From Streptomyces sp. NRRL S-350 (lineage in GTDB: Bacteria > Actinomycetota > Actinomycetes > Streptomycetales > Streptomycetaceae): a stretch of DNA of 58,586 nucleotides. Each line of letters opens with the position of its first letter. Position 1 is the first letter of the stretch. Positions 48,612 through 57,125 of the stretch are shown here, in pieces. The DNA lies in NCBI RefSeq assembly GCF_000719705.1, contig NZ_JOHO01000043.1, forward strand, positions 1-58,586, written 5' to 3'. Under the pieces are notes generated by a model, which saw nothing but the letters and a program-made list of their open reading frames with translations, searched no databases and had not been told where the DNA came from. The translations under genes were made by a program, and so were the position numbers.

Positions 48612-49618
48612 GAGAGCCTCACCCGGGGGTCGACGAGGGCGTACAGGAGGTCGACCACGAGGTTGCAGGCGACGATGAAGAAGGCGGCGAGGAGGGTGAC
48701 GCCGAGGATCTTGGGCAGGTCGTTGTCGGAGATCGCCTGGACGGCGAACTGGCCGACGCCCTGGAGCGAGAAGACCTGCTCGGTGATCAGGGCGCCGCCG
48801 AGGAGCAGCCCGAGGTCCATGCCGAAGATGGTGACGATCGGGGTGAGCGCGGCGCGCAGCCCGTGCCGGGTGACGACCTTGCGCTCGACCAGGCCCTTGG
48901 CCCGGGCGGTGCGGATGTAGTCCTCGCTCATGGTCTCCAGCATTCCGGCGCGGGTGAGCCGGGCGTAGAGCGCGGAGTAGAGGAAGGCCAGCGAGATCCA
49001 GGGGAGGATCAGGTTGCGGGCCCACATCAGCGGGTTGTCCGTGAAGTCGACGTAGTGCAGGTTGTCCAGGATCGGCCACTCGTAGCTGAACAGCGTGAGC
49101 AGCAGCGCGCCGGTGAAGAAGACCGGCAGCGAGACGCCGGCGAGGGCGACGCCCATCGAGAGCCGGTCGAAGATCGACTTCGGCTTGAGGGCGGAGACGA
49201 CGCCGGTGGCGACGCCGGAGACCAGCCAGAGCACGGCCGCGCCGGCGGCGAGCGACATGGTGACCGGGATCCGCTTGGACAGCTCGGGCCAGACCTCCAG
49301 GTGGTTCTTGAAGGAGTAGCCGAAGCAGGGCACGTGGCAGGTGGCCGGTTCCGGCCCGAACTTGTACTCGGCGCCGCTGACCAGCGCCTTGAGGAAGTTC
49401 CAGTACTGGACGTACAGCGGCTGGTCGAAGCCGAGGTTCTGCTTGACCGCGGCGATCGCGTCGGGTGAGGGGTTCTTCCCGATGTACTGGGCGGCCAGTT
49501 GGTCGGCCGTCTCGCCGGCGACGCGCGGGAGCAGGAAGAAGATCGCGAAGGTGACCGCGCTGACGACCAGCAGCAGCAGCACCGCCGCGAAGATCCTGCG
49601 GATGATGTAGGCAAACAC
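48608..49618 (-). CDS. oligopeptide/dipeptide ABC transporter permease (OppB/DppB-like)
   Basis: A 336-residue permease with six membrane helices. It has an N-terminal helix followed by a large external loop (about residues 32-120), including two cysteines in TCHVPCFGY, then the BPD_transp_1 core. The EAA-like loop reads YARLTRAGMLETMSEDYIRTARAKGL, with the cytoplasmic TARAKGL motif that contacts the ATPases. GTG start at 49618. It lies between the binding-protein gene and the ATPase gene. Confidence 0.95.
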   Translation of the reverse strand: MFAYIIRRIFAAVLLLLVVSAVTFAIFFLLPRVAGETADQLAAQYIGKNPSPDAIAAVKQNLGFDQPLYVQYWNFLKALVSGAEYKFGPEPATCHVPCFGYSFKNHLEVWPELSKRIPVTMSLAAGAAVLWLVSGVATGVVSALKPKSIFDRLSMGVALAGVSLPVFFTGALLLTLFSYEWPILDNLHYVDFTDNPLMWARNLILPWISLAFLYSALYARLTRAGMLETMSEDYIRTARAKGLVERKVVTRHGLRAALTPIVTIFGMDLGLLLGGALITEQVFSLQGVGQFAVQAISDNDLPKILGVTLLAAFFIVACNLVVDLLYALVDPRVRLS

Positions 49619-49716
49619 AGTTGGGCGGCTCCGGCGGCCCGCCGTCGTCCGGGATCCTCCGGACGACGGCGGGCGCCGCTGCCTTCACCTGCCTTCAGGG
49701 ATGCGGAGCCAGGCTC

Positions 49717-51480
49717 TTACTTGGTGGTGCCGATGTTCAGGTAGTCGTACTCACCCGAGAACGCCGGGGTGGAGGCGATGTTGGTGGCGTTGTCCGGGCG
49801 GTACAGGAAGACCTTGAAGTAGGTCAGCGGGACGATGACCGCCTGCTCCATGACCTTCTTGTCGATGTCGCCGTAGAGCTTCTCGCGGGCGCCCTTGTCC
49901 GTGTTGACGGCCGCGTCGTCGATCATCTTGTTGACGGACGGGTCGTTCAGCTGCGACAGGTTGCTGTTGCCGGAGGCCTTGATCGCGCGGCCGTCGACGA
50001 TCTGCTGCAGGAAGCCGTACCCGGTCGGCCAGTCGGCGCCCCACTGCATCATCATCAGGCCGATGTTGTGGTCCTTGGTGAACTGCGGGGCACCGGCGCT
50101 GTCGGTCAGGTACTTGCCCTGCGGGAACTGCTGGATCTCGGCGTTGATGCCGACCTTCTTCAGCGCGGCCTGGATCGAGGTGGCGGCGGCGACCTCGGTG
50201 GCGCGCTCGGTGCGGGCCGAGATCACGGTGTTGATGCTGTCCTTGCCACAGGCCTTCAGGGCGTCCTTGGCCTTGGCCTCGTCACCCTTGTTGTCCTTGG
50301 TCTCGAACTGGTTGAAGTCCTGGTGGCCCGGGATGTCCGGCGGGAGCACCGTGTTGGCGATCTGGCCGCGGATCGGGCCGCCCTCGGCGGTCTGCACCGA
50401 GACCTTGTCGATCGCGAACTGGACGGCCTTGCGGCAGTCCACGTTGTCGAACGGCGCGACCTGGGAGTTGATCGCCAGGTAGACCAGGCGGCCGCCGTAG
50501 GCGTTGTCGGTGCTGGCCTTGAGCTTCGGGTTCTGCAGGATCTGCGCCTGGGTCTGCGGGTCGACACCGCCGCCCACCAGGTCGACCTGGGCGTTGCCGG
50601 CCAGCAGGTCCTTGTCGATGGTGGCCTGGTCGATGTTCATCTTGAGCACGATCTTGTCCGGCAGCTGCTTCCGGATCGGGTCGGTGCTCTTGTCCCAGTT
50701 GGTGTTCGGCACCAGGACGGCCTGCTTGCCGTCCTCGTAGGACTCGAACTTGAAGGAGCCCGAGGACACGATGTGCTTGACGTAGTCGGCACCGGTGTCC
50801 TTGGCCTGCGGGACCGGCGCGGTCTGCGGGGCGCTGACCAGGTAGTCGAAGTCCGCGAACGGGTGCTTCAGGTGGAAGACGACCGTGGTGTCGTCCGGCG
50901 TCTCGATCGAGTGCAGGTCGCCGGTCTTGTCCTTGTACGGGCCCGCGTACGGCGTGTCGTTGTCGACCAGCAGGTCGTGGAAGTAGGTCGGGCCGTTGGA
51001 GTTCACGTCCGGCGCGAAGTTGGAGCGCTCGACGGCGTACTTGACGTCCTTCGAGGTGATCGGGGTGCCGTCGTCGTACTTCAGGCCCGCGCGCAGCTTG
51101 TAGGTCCAGGTCAGGCCGTCCGCACTGGGCTGGCCCATGGACTCGGCGAGGTCCGGGACGAGCTTGTTGCCGTCCTCGCCCGCGGCCGGGTTGAAGGTGG
51201 TGAGCGGGCGGGCGTACAGGCGCGAGAAGTTGTAGATGTACGCGTAGTACGTGTTGCCCGGGTCGAGCGAGTCCGGGGTGCCCTTCATCTCGAAGGTGAC
51301 CGTCCCACCCTTCTTGTCCGAGGCGTTGACGATGTTCTTGGTGGCCGCGTTGGCTCCGCCGCCCGAGGCGGAGGACGACGAGGACGAGTCACCGCTCTTC
51401 GACGAGCTGGAACAGCCGGTGACGACCAGGACCGCGGCGGCGGCCGCCGCGGTCAGGGCGACGGTACGGGACCTGCGCAT
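49717..51480 (-). CDS. peptide ABC transporter substrate-binding lipoprotein (OppA-like)
   Basis: A 587-residue family 5 extracellular solute-binding lipoprotein. The signal peptide MRRSRTVALTAAAAAAVLVV ends in a lipobox with Cys23 (VTGC), followed by a Ser/Gly linker. The family features include GGTVTFEMKGTPDSLDPGN, LTWTYKLRAGLKYDDGTPIT and SFKFESYE. The lipidated protein should bind peptides outside the membrane and deliver them to the OppB/OppC-type permeases. The start is ATG at 51480. It is the second gene of the operon, 56 bp after the OppC-like gene. Confidence 0.95.
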   Translation of the reverse strand: MRRSRTVALTAAAAAAVLVVTGCSSSSKSGDSSSSSSASGGGANAATKNIVNASDKKGGTVTFEMKGTPDSLDPGNTYYAYIYNFSRLYARPLTTFNPAAGEDGNKLVPDLAESMGQPSADGLTWTYKLRAGLKYDDGTPITSKDVKYAVERSNFAPDVNSNGPTYFHDLLVDNDTPYAGPYKDKTGDLHSIETPDDTTVVFHLKHPFADFDYLVSAPQTAPVPQAKDTGADYVKHIVSSGSFKFESYEDGKQAVLVPNTNWDKSTDPIRKQLPDKIVLKMNIDQATIDKDLLAGNAQVDLVGGGVDPQTQAQILQNPKLKASTDNAYGGRLVYLAINSQVAPFDNVDCRKAVQFAIDKVSVQTAEGGPIRGQIANTVLPPDIPGHQDFNQFETKDNKGDEAKAKDALKACGKDSINTVISARTERATEVAAATSIQAALKKVGINAEIQQFPQGKYLTDSAGAPQFTKDHNIGLMMMQWGADWPTGYGFLQQIVDGRAIKASGNSNLSQLNDPSVNKMIDDAAVNTDKGAREKLYGDIDKKVMEQAVIVPLTYFKVFLYRPDNATNIASTPAFSGEYDYLNIGTTK

Positions 51481-51536
51481 GGGTGAGATCAACCCCTTGA
51501 GGATGTGGAGGCGGTGGAGGGTTCCGACGCTGGGTG

Positions 51537-52526
51537 TCAGTTGCTCTTGGGATCGAGGGCGTCACGCAGCCCGTCGCCGAGCAGGTTGAAGGCGAGCACG
51601 GTGATGAAGATCGCCAGCCCGGGGACCACCATGTACTGGGGGTCCACCTGGTAGTACCGGATCGCGTCCTGGAGCATGCCGCCCCAGGAGGCCTGCGGGG
51701 GCTGGATGCCGACACCGAGGAAGCTCAGCCCGGCCTCGAAGAGGATGTTGGTCGGGATCAGCAGGGTCGAGTAGACCAGGATCGGACCGACCAGGTTGGG
51801 CAGCAGTTCCTTGAACAGGATGAACGGGCCGCGGGCCCCCAGGCTGCGCGCCGCGTGGACGAACTCCCGCTCGCGCAGGGAGAGCGTCTGTCCGCGCACG
51901 ATCCGGCCCATGTAGGGCCAGTTGAAGAAGCCGATCACGAAGATCAGGACCAGCATGTGCAGCGGAAGGCCGTGCAGGCCGAACGCGCCGCCCTGCAGCG
52001 AGGTCGAGATCGCGATGGCGAAGAGCAGCAGCGGGAACGCCAGGAAGACGTCCATCACGCGGCTGATCAGGGTGTCCACCCAGCCGCCGTAGTAGCCGGC
52101 CATGATGCCGAGCACGGTGCCGATGGTGTTGGACAGCAGGGTCGCGCCGAAGGCGACCAGCAGGGAGACCCAGGAACCCTCGATGACGCGGGTGAGCAGG
52201 TCGCGGCCCTGCAGCGGGTCGACGCCGAGCAGGTGGTCCCCGCTCATGCCGCCCCAGTCGCCGAACGGCAGACCGCCGAGGTCGGCGTCCAGCAGGTCCT
52301 GGTGGAGGGCGTCGGGGTCGAGGCCGAACACCGACTCGATCGGCTTGGCCAGCACGGCGAGCAGGATCAGCAGGATCACCACGACGCCGCCGGCGACGGC
52401 GGCCTTGTCCCGCTTGAAGCGGGTCCAGGCGATCCGACCGAGGGAGCGGCCCTCGATCGTCTTGGCCGGGCTCGCGGCGGCGGCTGCCTCCGGCTCGTTC
52501 CCGGCGGTGGTCACGGATGCGGTCAT
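51537..52526 (-). CDS. oligopeptide/dipeptide ABC transporter permease (OppC/DppC-like)
   Basis: A 329-residue permease of the OppC type. A cytoplasmic N-terminal stretch (residues 1-40) is followed by the first helix (AAVAGGVVVILLILLAVLA), an external loop with HLLGVDPLQGRDLLTRVIEG, and five more helices of the BPD_transp_1 domain with REREFVHAARSLGARGPFI as the ATPase-contact loop. It opens the operon: OppC, OppA, OppB, OppD, OppF. The first-gene position of OppC is unusual; most operons begin with the binding protein. ATG start at 52526. Confidence 0.94.
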   Translation of the reverse strand: MTASVTTAGNEPEAAAAASPAKTIEGRSLGRIAWTRFKRDKAAVAGGVVVILLILLAVLAKPIESVFGLDPDALHQDLLDADLGGLPFGDWGGMSGDHLLGVDPLQGRDLLTRVIEGSWVSLLVAFGATLLSNTIGTVLGIMAGYYGGWVDTLISRVMDVFLAFPLLLFAIAISTSLQGGAFGLHGLPLHMLVLIFVIGFFNWPYMGRIVRGQTLSLREREFVHAARSLGARGPFILFKELLPNLVGPILVYSTLLIPTNILFEAGLSFLGVGIQPPQASWGGMLQDAIRYYQVDPQYMVVPGLAIFITVLAFNLLGDGLRDALDPKSN

Positions 52527-52853
52527 GGTCAGTTGGTCCCCTCGCCGACGGTGGCCGGCCCACGGGTGCCGGTCGCCGGCTTCGGCGGTGCGGCTGCGGA
52601 CGTGCGAAAGGTGCTAGGAGGAACGGGTGTTCGCGGCAGTGCGTCGTGCACAGGCACTGCCGTCACGCGGGATGGGCGTCGCGTGGGCTGGCGGTCGGCA
52701 CGCGCGCTCACCTTTGTGGGGTTCCAGTACGCGCGGTGCGTTGCGCAGAACTCTCTGCCATGCGAACTGGCTTACGCCAGACCTGACAACCGAGAGATGC
52801 CCAACTGTGATCTGCAGGCATGCATCCCCCCGGCCTGCGGCATATCCCTCTTC
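52527..52853. other. opp operon upstream region without a gene
   Basis: These bases hold no recognisable gene. They contain a CTGGC-TTAC-GCCAG hairpin at 52767-52780 and a CAGGCATG copy at 52815-52822 that repeats half of the downstream palindrome. The operon's 5' leader may be as long as about 330 nt if transcription starts at the palindrome. Confidence 0.4.
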
Positions 52854-52877
52854 ACATGCCTGTAACAGGCATGTCAA
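52854..52877 (-). promoter_or_regulatory. palindromic operator candidate overlapping a TTGACA box
   Basis: ACATGCCTG-TAA-CAGGCATGT (52854-52874) is a 9-bp inverted repeat with a 3-bp spacer. On the minus strand it overlaps TTGACA (complement of 52872-52877), a consensus -35 box pointing towards the opp operon. The -10 region downstream is weak (TGAAGA at 17-bp spacing). A repressor bound here would block the promoter. Confidence 0.5.
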
Positions 52878-52919
52878 GGCGATCGTGGCCCGCGAACCGG
52901 AAATTCGTCCGGAAAGCAT

Positions 52920-52954
52920 CGAAGCCGACTTGATGGTCGATCAAGTCGGCTTCG
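52920..52954 (-). terminator. 15-bp stem terminator after the shorter SseB-domain gene
   Basis: CGAAGCCGACTTGAT (52920-52934) pairs perfectly with 52940-52954 around a 5-nt loop, 18 bp past the stop of the minus-strand gene at 52972. A short ATGCTTTCC tail follows on that strand. Confidence 0.85.
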
Positions 52955-52971
52955 CGGAAAAGGCCTGCCGG

Positions 52972-53907
52972 TCAGCGCCCCGGATATCCGGGCCACGGCC
53001 GCTGCGGCGGCTGCTGCTGCCAGCCCTGCGCGGGCGGCTGCGTCCCGTAGGACCACCCCGGCGTCGGCTGCCCCGGCATGGACTGCCCCGGGTACGGGGG
53101 CGGCGGCACCGGCGGGTACGGCCCGGTCGCCGGGCGGCCCGCCTCCCGGTCGAAGAACGGGCGCGAGTTGGCGCGCATCCACAGCGCCACCGGGTCGTAC
53201 TCGTCCGACATCGCCACCGTGGACACCGCCAGCCCCTCGGGGGCCACCGCGATCGCCCGCTGCATCAGCGCGCGCACCGCCTCCACCGCCGGCGGCGAAC
53301 TCTCGTACAGGTCCAGGCCGATCGCCAGGTACGGCTCCCCCACCGCCGGCTGCACCCAGGCCCGGCGCAGCGCCCGCACCGCGCGCACCTCGCCGGCCTG
53401 CCGCTCCAGCAGCGCGAAGAACTGCTGGGCGTTGACCTGCGGCTCGCTCAGCTTCAGCGGACCGGCCGGCAGCCGGTCCAGGCCCGCGGCGACCCGCCGC
53501 AGGTCCGCCCAGGGCACGCCGACGCCGCCGCCGGGCGCGTGCGGGTTGAGCCACAGGCCCCAGCGGGTGCGGTACAGCGACGCGGCGATCTCCCGGCCGG
53601 AGATGACCTCGTGGGCCCGGGCCCACCCGGAGGCGGCCAGTTGCTCGGGCGAGGTGACGGCGGGCGCGTAGCCGTGGCCGCTGATCTCCATGTTCCCGTA
53701 CTGCGCGTCCGGGCTGCCGGGCGTGCCGTGCCAGAGCAGCATCCAGACCCGGCCGTCGGCCAGCGCGTGCAGCAGCCGCTCGTACGCGTCGTAGCGCTCC
53801 GGCGCGACCTCGCGCAGGGCGTGCTCCAGCACGCCCGGATCCGCTCCCGGGCGCCCGGCCGGGCCCCAGGGCCCTGGCACCCCGCCCGCTCCCGTTCCCG
53901 CACTCAT
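52972..53907 (-). CDS. SseB-family protein (C-terminal-domain type) with Pro-rich tail
   Basis: A 311-residue protein that I read as related to the enhanced-serine-sensitivity protein SseB. The N-terminal part (EHALREVAPERYDAYERLLH, then ALADGRVWMLLWHG) looks like a divergent SseB N-domain. The region LERQAGEVRAVRALRRAWVQ to PAVGEPYLAIGLDLY fits the SseB C-terminal domain. The last 55 residues are a Pro/Gln/Gly/Tyr-rich disordered tail (PPPPYPGQSMPGQPTPGWSY). The biochemical role of SseB is not established. It follows the longer SseB gene on the same strand after 116 bp, and a terminator follows. ATG start 53907. Confidence 0.75.
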   Translation of the reverse strand: MSAGTGAGGVPGPWGPAGRPGADPGVLEHALREVAPERYDAYERLLHALADGRVWMLLWHGTPGSPDAQYGNMEISGHGYAPAVTSPEQLAASGWARAHEVISGREIAASLYRTRWGLWLNPHAPGGGVGVPWADLRRVAAGLDRLPAGPLKLSEPQVNAQQFFALLERQAGEVRAVRALRRAWVQPAVGEPYLAIGLDLYESSPPAVEAVRALMQRAIAVAPEGLAVSTVAMSDEYDPVALWMRANSRPFFDREAGRPATGPYPPVPPPPYPGQSMPGQPTPGWSYGTQPPAQGWQQQPPQRPWPGYPGR

Positions 53908-54023
53908 GCGCCCACCTCGCCGCGCCTCTTTCCTCGAACCGCCGGCCCGTCAGCCGTCTGCACGCACCCTATGGCGCGGCACCGGCCACCGCCACGGCGA
54001 CGTGCCTGTGATACGAACCCCGC

Positions 54024-54833
54024 TCACGCCCGCGCGTAGAAGGGCATGACCTGGGTGAGCAGCCACTCGACCACCGGGTCGTCGGCGAGGTCGAGCAGTA
54101 CGAGGTGGACGCCGCCCGGCAGCGGCGCGGTTCCCAGCGCCCGGCCGAGCGCCTCGTTCACCGCGGCCGGGTCGGCCGGGGCCGCCGGGTCCAGTTGGAC
54201 GCCCACGAACATCACCGTCGGCTCGCCCTCGATGCTGGCCAGCGCCCGGCGGGCGGTCAACACTCCGGGCAGTGCGGACAGTTCGGCCCGGCAGGCGGCC
54301 AGGAAGTGCTCCGGGTCCTCGCCCGGCACCGGTTCGCGCAGCGCCACCCGGCCGCCGGTCGGCGCCGCCGGGTCGGCGCCTTCCACGCCCTCCCAACGGT
54401 CCTGCCGGGGCCCGCGGCGCAACTCGGCCACGCCCTGCGGCGGCACCGGGATGCCCACCGCCGCCTCCGGGTTCACCGCGATGCCCACGCCCAGCGGCAG
54501 CCCGCGGGCGAACTCCCAGACCGGCGCGACGGCGAAGGCCATCCCCGGCGCCTGCTGCAGGAACACCTCCTGCGAGGAGAACACCGGCACGTACGGGTCG
54601 CCGGCCAGCTCGATGGTCGGCAGGTCCAGCGCCTGCCCCTGCGGGTCGGCCCCGGCCGGCAGCGGCACCCACACCTGGCTGCGGGCCAGCACCTCGATCA
54701 CCCGCGGCGTCGCGCCCGGGTCGCCCAGGGCCGCGGTCAGCACCTGCTCCAGCTCGTTGGCCGGCCACGTGCCGCCCGCCGGCGCCTGCTCCGGACCGCC
54801 CCACCCCTGCTGCTGCTCCACCGGGTACTCCAT
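54024..54833 (-). CDS. enhanced serine sensitivity protein SseB homologue
   Basis: A 269-residue two-domain SseB protein. The N-domain has VWVPLPAGADPQGQALDLPT and YVPVFSSQEVFLQQAPGM, which fit the SseB N-terminal fold. The C-domain has EHFLAACRAELSALPGVLTA, RRALASIEGEPTVMFVGVQL and PLPGGVHLVLLDL. In E. coli, sseB overexpression affects serine sensitivity; the mechanism is unknown. It is divergent from the glycine-riboswitch-controlled gcvT-gcvH-glyA genes, which connects it by position to serine and glycine metabolism. ATG start at 54833. Confidence 0.82.
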   Translation of the reverse strand: MEYPVEQQQGWGGPEQAPAGGTWPANELEQVLTAALGDPGATPRVIEVLARSQVWVPLPAGADPQGQALDLPTIELAGDPYVPVFSSQEVFLQQAPGMAFAVAPVWEFARGLPLGVGIAVNPEAAVGIPVPPQGVAELRRGPRQDRWEGVEGADPAAPTGGRVALREPVPGEDPEHFLAACRAELSALPGVLTARRALASIEGEPTVMFVGVQLDPAAPADPAAVNEALGRALGTAPLPGGVHLVLLDLADDPVVEWLLTQVMPFYARA

Positions 54834-54946
54834 GCGCCGCCGATTCCGCCCTCTGCCGGTCGGCCGCCCACTGCTGCGCCGACGCGCAGAAGTCTAGGGC
54901 CCCGGGGCGCTCCTCTTAGGGCTCCTGTTCGGTACGCCGCCCCGGG

Positions 54947-54996
54947 CTGCCGCGCGGTGCGACGCCCCGGCCTGCCGCGCGGTGCGCCGCCCCGTG
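54947..54996. repeat. 25-bp direct repeat in the sseB-gcvT intergenic region
   Basis: CTGCCGCGCGGTGCG(A/C)CGCCCCG occurs twice in tandem (54947-54971 and 54972-54996), with a partial third copy just before (about 54931-54946). It lies in the divergent promoter region between sseB and the gcvT riboswitch. The remaining bases to 55091 show only a weak CATGAT -10-like box near 55030. Confidence 0.7.
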
Positions 54997-55091
54997 CCGG
55001 GCCCCTCTCCCCTCCTCGTCCCGGACGTGCCATGATGTGCGCGTCCGACGGCATGCGCCGCGGGCCCCCACAACTCCATACCGGCCGCTCG

Positions 55092-55321
55092 AACCCGCGC
55101 GGGAGAGCCCGGAGTGCCGCACGACGGCACAGCCGGCGCCGAAGGAGCAAGTCCTCCCCGGAATCTCTCAGGCCCCCCTACCGCACGGGTTAGGCACATC
55201 TGGAAAGCGGCGCACGGCCCTGTCGCGCGCCCACCCACGGTGCAAGCCGCCATGCTGTGCCCGATGCTGGAAACAGCTGCGGGCCGCTCGGCGGTGAAGC
55301 TCTCAGGTTCGACGACAGATG
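55092..55321 (+). ncRNA. tandem glycine riboswitch
   Basis: Two glycine aptamers in series precede gcvT. Aptamer 1 (55092-55191) has the conserved GGAGAGCCCGGAG start, GCCGAAGGAGCAAGTCCTCC and AATCTCTCAGGC. Aptamer 2 (55197-55321) opens with CATCTGGAAAGC and ends with GGTGAAGCTCTCAGGTTCGA followed by CAGATG, which closes its P1 stem. The five-base linker between them is usual. Known glycine riboswitches switch on glycine cleavage genes when glycine is abundant. The downstream 100 nt before gcvT would hold the expression platform; no T-tailed terminator is seen, so control may act on translation. Confidence 0.95.
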
Positions 55322-55423
55322 GGGAGACCCACGCCGCCGCATGCCCGCGCGCAGGGGTCGGTCCCCAGCGGGTCCGGTCCGGCGCGTGCACCCCTGAGTG
55401 CCCCGACCGAGGAGTTCCTGGCC

Positions 55424-56545
55424 ATGTCGTCCCTCCGCCTGACCGCGCTCGACGCGCTGCACCGCGCCCTCGGCGCGACCATGACCGACTTCGCCGGCTG
55501 GGACATGCCGCTGCGCTACGGGAGCGAGCGCGAGGAGCACCTCGCCGTCCGCACCAAGGCCGGTCTGTTCGACCTCTCGCACATGGGCGAGATCACCGTC
55601 ACCGGCCCGCAGGCCGGCGAGATGCTGGACCACGCGCTGGTCGGCTTCGTCTCCGCGCTGGGCGTGCTGCGCGCCCGCTACACCATGATCTGCGCCGAGG
55701 ACGGCGGCATCCTGGACGACCTGATCGTCTACCGCCTGCGCGAGGACGCCTTCCTGGTCGTCGCCAACGCCTCCAACGCCCAGCTGGTCCTCGACGAGCT
55801 GATCGCCCGCGCCAAGGGCTTCGACGCCGTCGTCACCGACGACCGCGACACCTACGCGCTGATCGCCGTCCAGGGCCCGGAGGCCACCGCGATCCTCGCC
55901 GGGACCACCGACGCCGACCTGCCCGGCCTGAAGTACTACGCGATCCTCCCGGCGCAGGTGGCCGGCCGCGAGGTGCTGCTCGCCCGCACCGGCTACACCG
56001 GCGAGGACGGCTTCGAGATCTTCTGCCGGCCGGCCGACGCCGAGGAGATCTGGCAGGCGCTGACCGCCGCCGGCGAGGGCCGCGGCCTGATCCCGTGCGG
56101 CCTGTCGTGCCGCGACACGCTGCGCCTGGAGGCGGGCATGCCGCTGTACGGGCACGAGCTGTCCACCGACCTCACCCCGTTCGACGCGGGCCTGGGCCGG
56201 GTCGTCCGCTTCGACAAGACCACCAACGACGGCGCCTTCGTCGGCCGCAAGGCGCTGGAGCAGGCCGCCGCGGCGGCGGAGAGCAACCCGCCGAAGGTGC
56301 TGGTCGGCCTCGTCTCCGACGGCAAGCGGGTGCCGCGCGCCGAGTACACGGTGGTCTCCGCCGACGGCGCCCCGATCGGCCGGATCACCTCCGGTGCGCC
56401 GTCCCCGACGCTGGGGCAGCCGATCGCGATGGCCTACGTCGACGCGGCCCACGCGGCCCCCGGCACCTCCGTCGCGGTGGACGTGCGCGGCAGGCACGAG
56501 CCCGTCCGGGTCGTCGCGCTGCCGTTCTACAAGCGCGCCCGCTGA
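55424..56545 (+). CDS. gcvT: glycine cleavage system aminomethyltransferase (T protein)
   Basis: A 373-residue T protein. It takes the aminomethyl group from lipoyl-GcvH and gives methylene-tetrahydrofolate and ammonia. Motifs are [20 protein letters not shown] near residue 24, [26 protein letters not shown], the folate-site [10 protein letters not shown] and [21 protein letters not shown]. The ATG at 55424 has GAGGAG upstream. It is under the glycine riboswitch and is followed by gcvH and glyA. The P and L proteins are not in this window. Confidence 0.97.
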   Translation: MSSLRLTALDALHRALGATMTDFAGWDMPLRYGSEREEHLAVRTKAGLFDLSHMGEITVTGPQAGEMLDHALVGFVSALGVLRARYTMICAEDGGILDDLIVYRLREDAFLVVANASNAQLVLDELIARAKGFDAVVTDDRDTYALIAVQGPEATAILAGTTDADLPGLKYYAILPAQVAGREVLLARTGYTGEDGFEIFCRPADAEEIWQALTAAGEGRGLIPCGLSCRDTLRLEAGMPLYGHELSTDLTPFDAGLGRVVRFDKTTNDGAFVGRKALEQAAAAAESNPPKVLVGLVSDGKRVPRAEYTVVSADGAPIGRITSGAPSPTLGQPIAMAYVDAAHAAPGTSVAVDVRGRHEPVRVVALPFYKRAR

Positions 56546-56666
56546 GGTCCACGAGCGCGCCCGCCGGGCCGCCCGCCCCCCCTGTTTTCCCCATACCCGC
56601 ACGTCGGAGCCGTCCACGTGGCGGCCCGCTTCGCCGTACCCGCTTCCCATCCTGGAGAATGACGCC

Positions 56667-57044
56667 ATGAGCAACCCCCAGCACCTGCAGTACACCGAGG
56701 AGCACGAGTGGCTGACCGCCGCCGACGCCGACGGTGTCTCCACGATCGGCATCACCCAGCACGCCGCCGACGCGCTCGGTGACATCGTCTACGTGCAGCT
56801 GCCCGAGGTCGGCGCCGCGGTGACCGCGGGCGAGACCTGTGGCGAGCTGGAGTCCACCAAGTCGGTCAGCGACCTGTACTCCCCGGTCACCGGTGAGGTC
56901 ACCGAGGTCAACCAGGACGTCGTCGACGACAACGGCCTGGTCAACAGCGCCCCGTTCGAGGGCGGCTGGCTGTTCAAGGTGCGCGTCGAGGCCACCGGCA
57001 AGCTGCTCAGCGCGGCCGAGTACGACGCCTTCGTCAAGGCCTGA
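56667..57044 (+). CDS. gcvH: glycine cleavage system H protein
   Basis: A 125-residue lipoyl carrier that shuttles the aminomethyl intermediate between the P, T and L proteins. The lipoylation site is Lys65 in [15 protein letters not shown]. The fold start YTEEHEWL and the [18 protein letters not shown] strand pattern are complete. The ATG at 56667 has TGGAGA upstream. It lies 121 bp after gcvT and 81 bp before glyA. Confidence 0.97.
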   Translation: MSNPQHLQYTEEHEWLTAADADGVSTIGITQHAADALGDIVYVQLPEVGAAVTAGETCGELESTKSVSDLYSPVTGEVTEVNQDVVDDNGLVNSAPFEGGWLFKVRVEATGKLLSAAEYDAFVKA

Positions 57045-57125
57045 CCCGCTCGTGACCGGGCGGGCCGCGCACGCGTCGGCCCGCCCCACCGTCCCTCCCC
57101 TCTCCTCCACCGGGAAGACCACACC

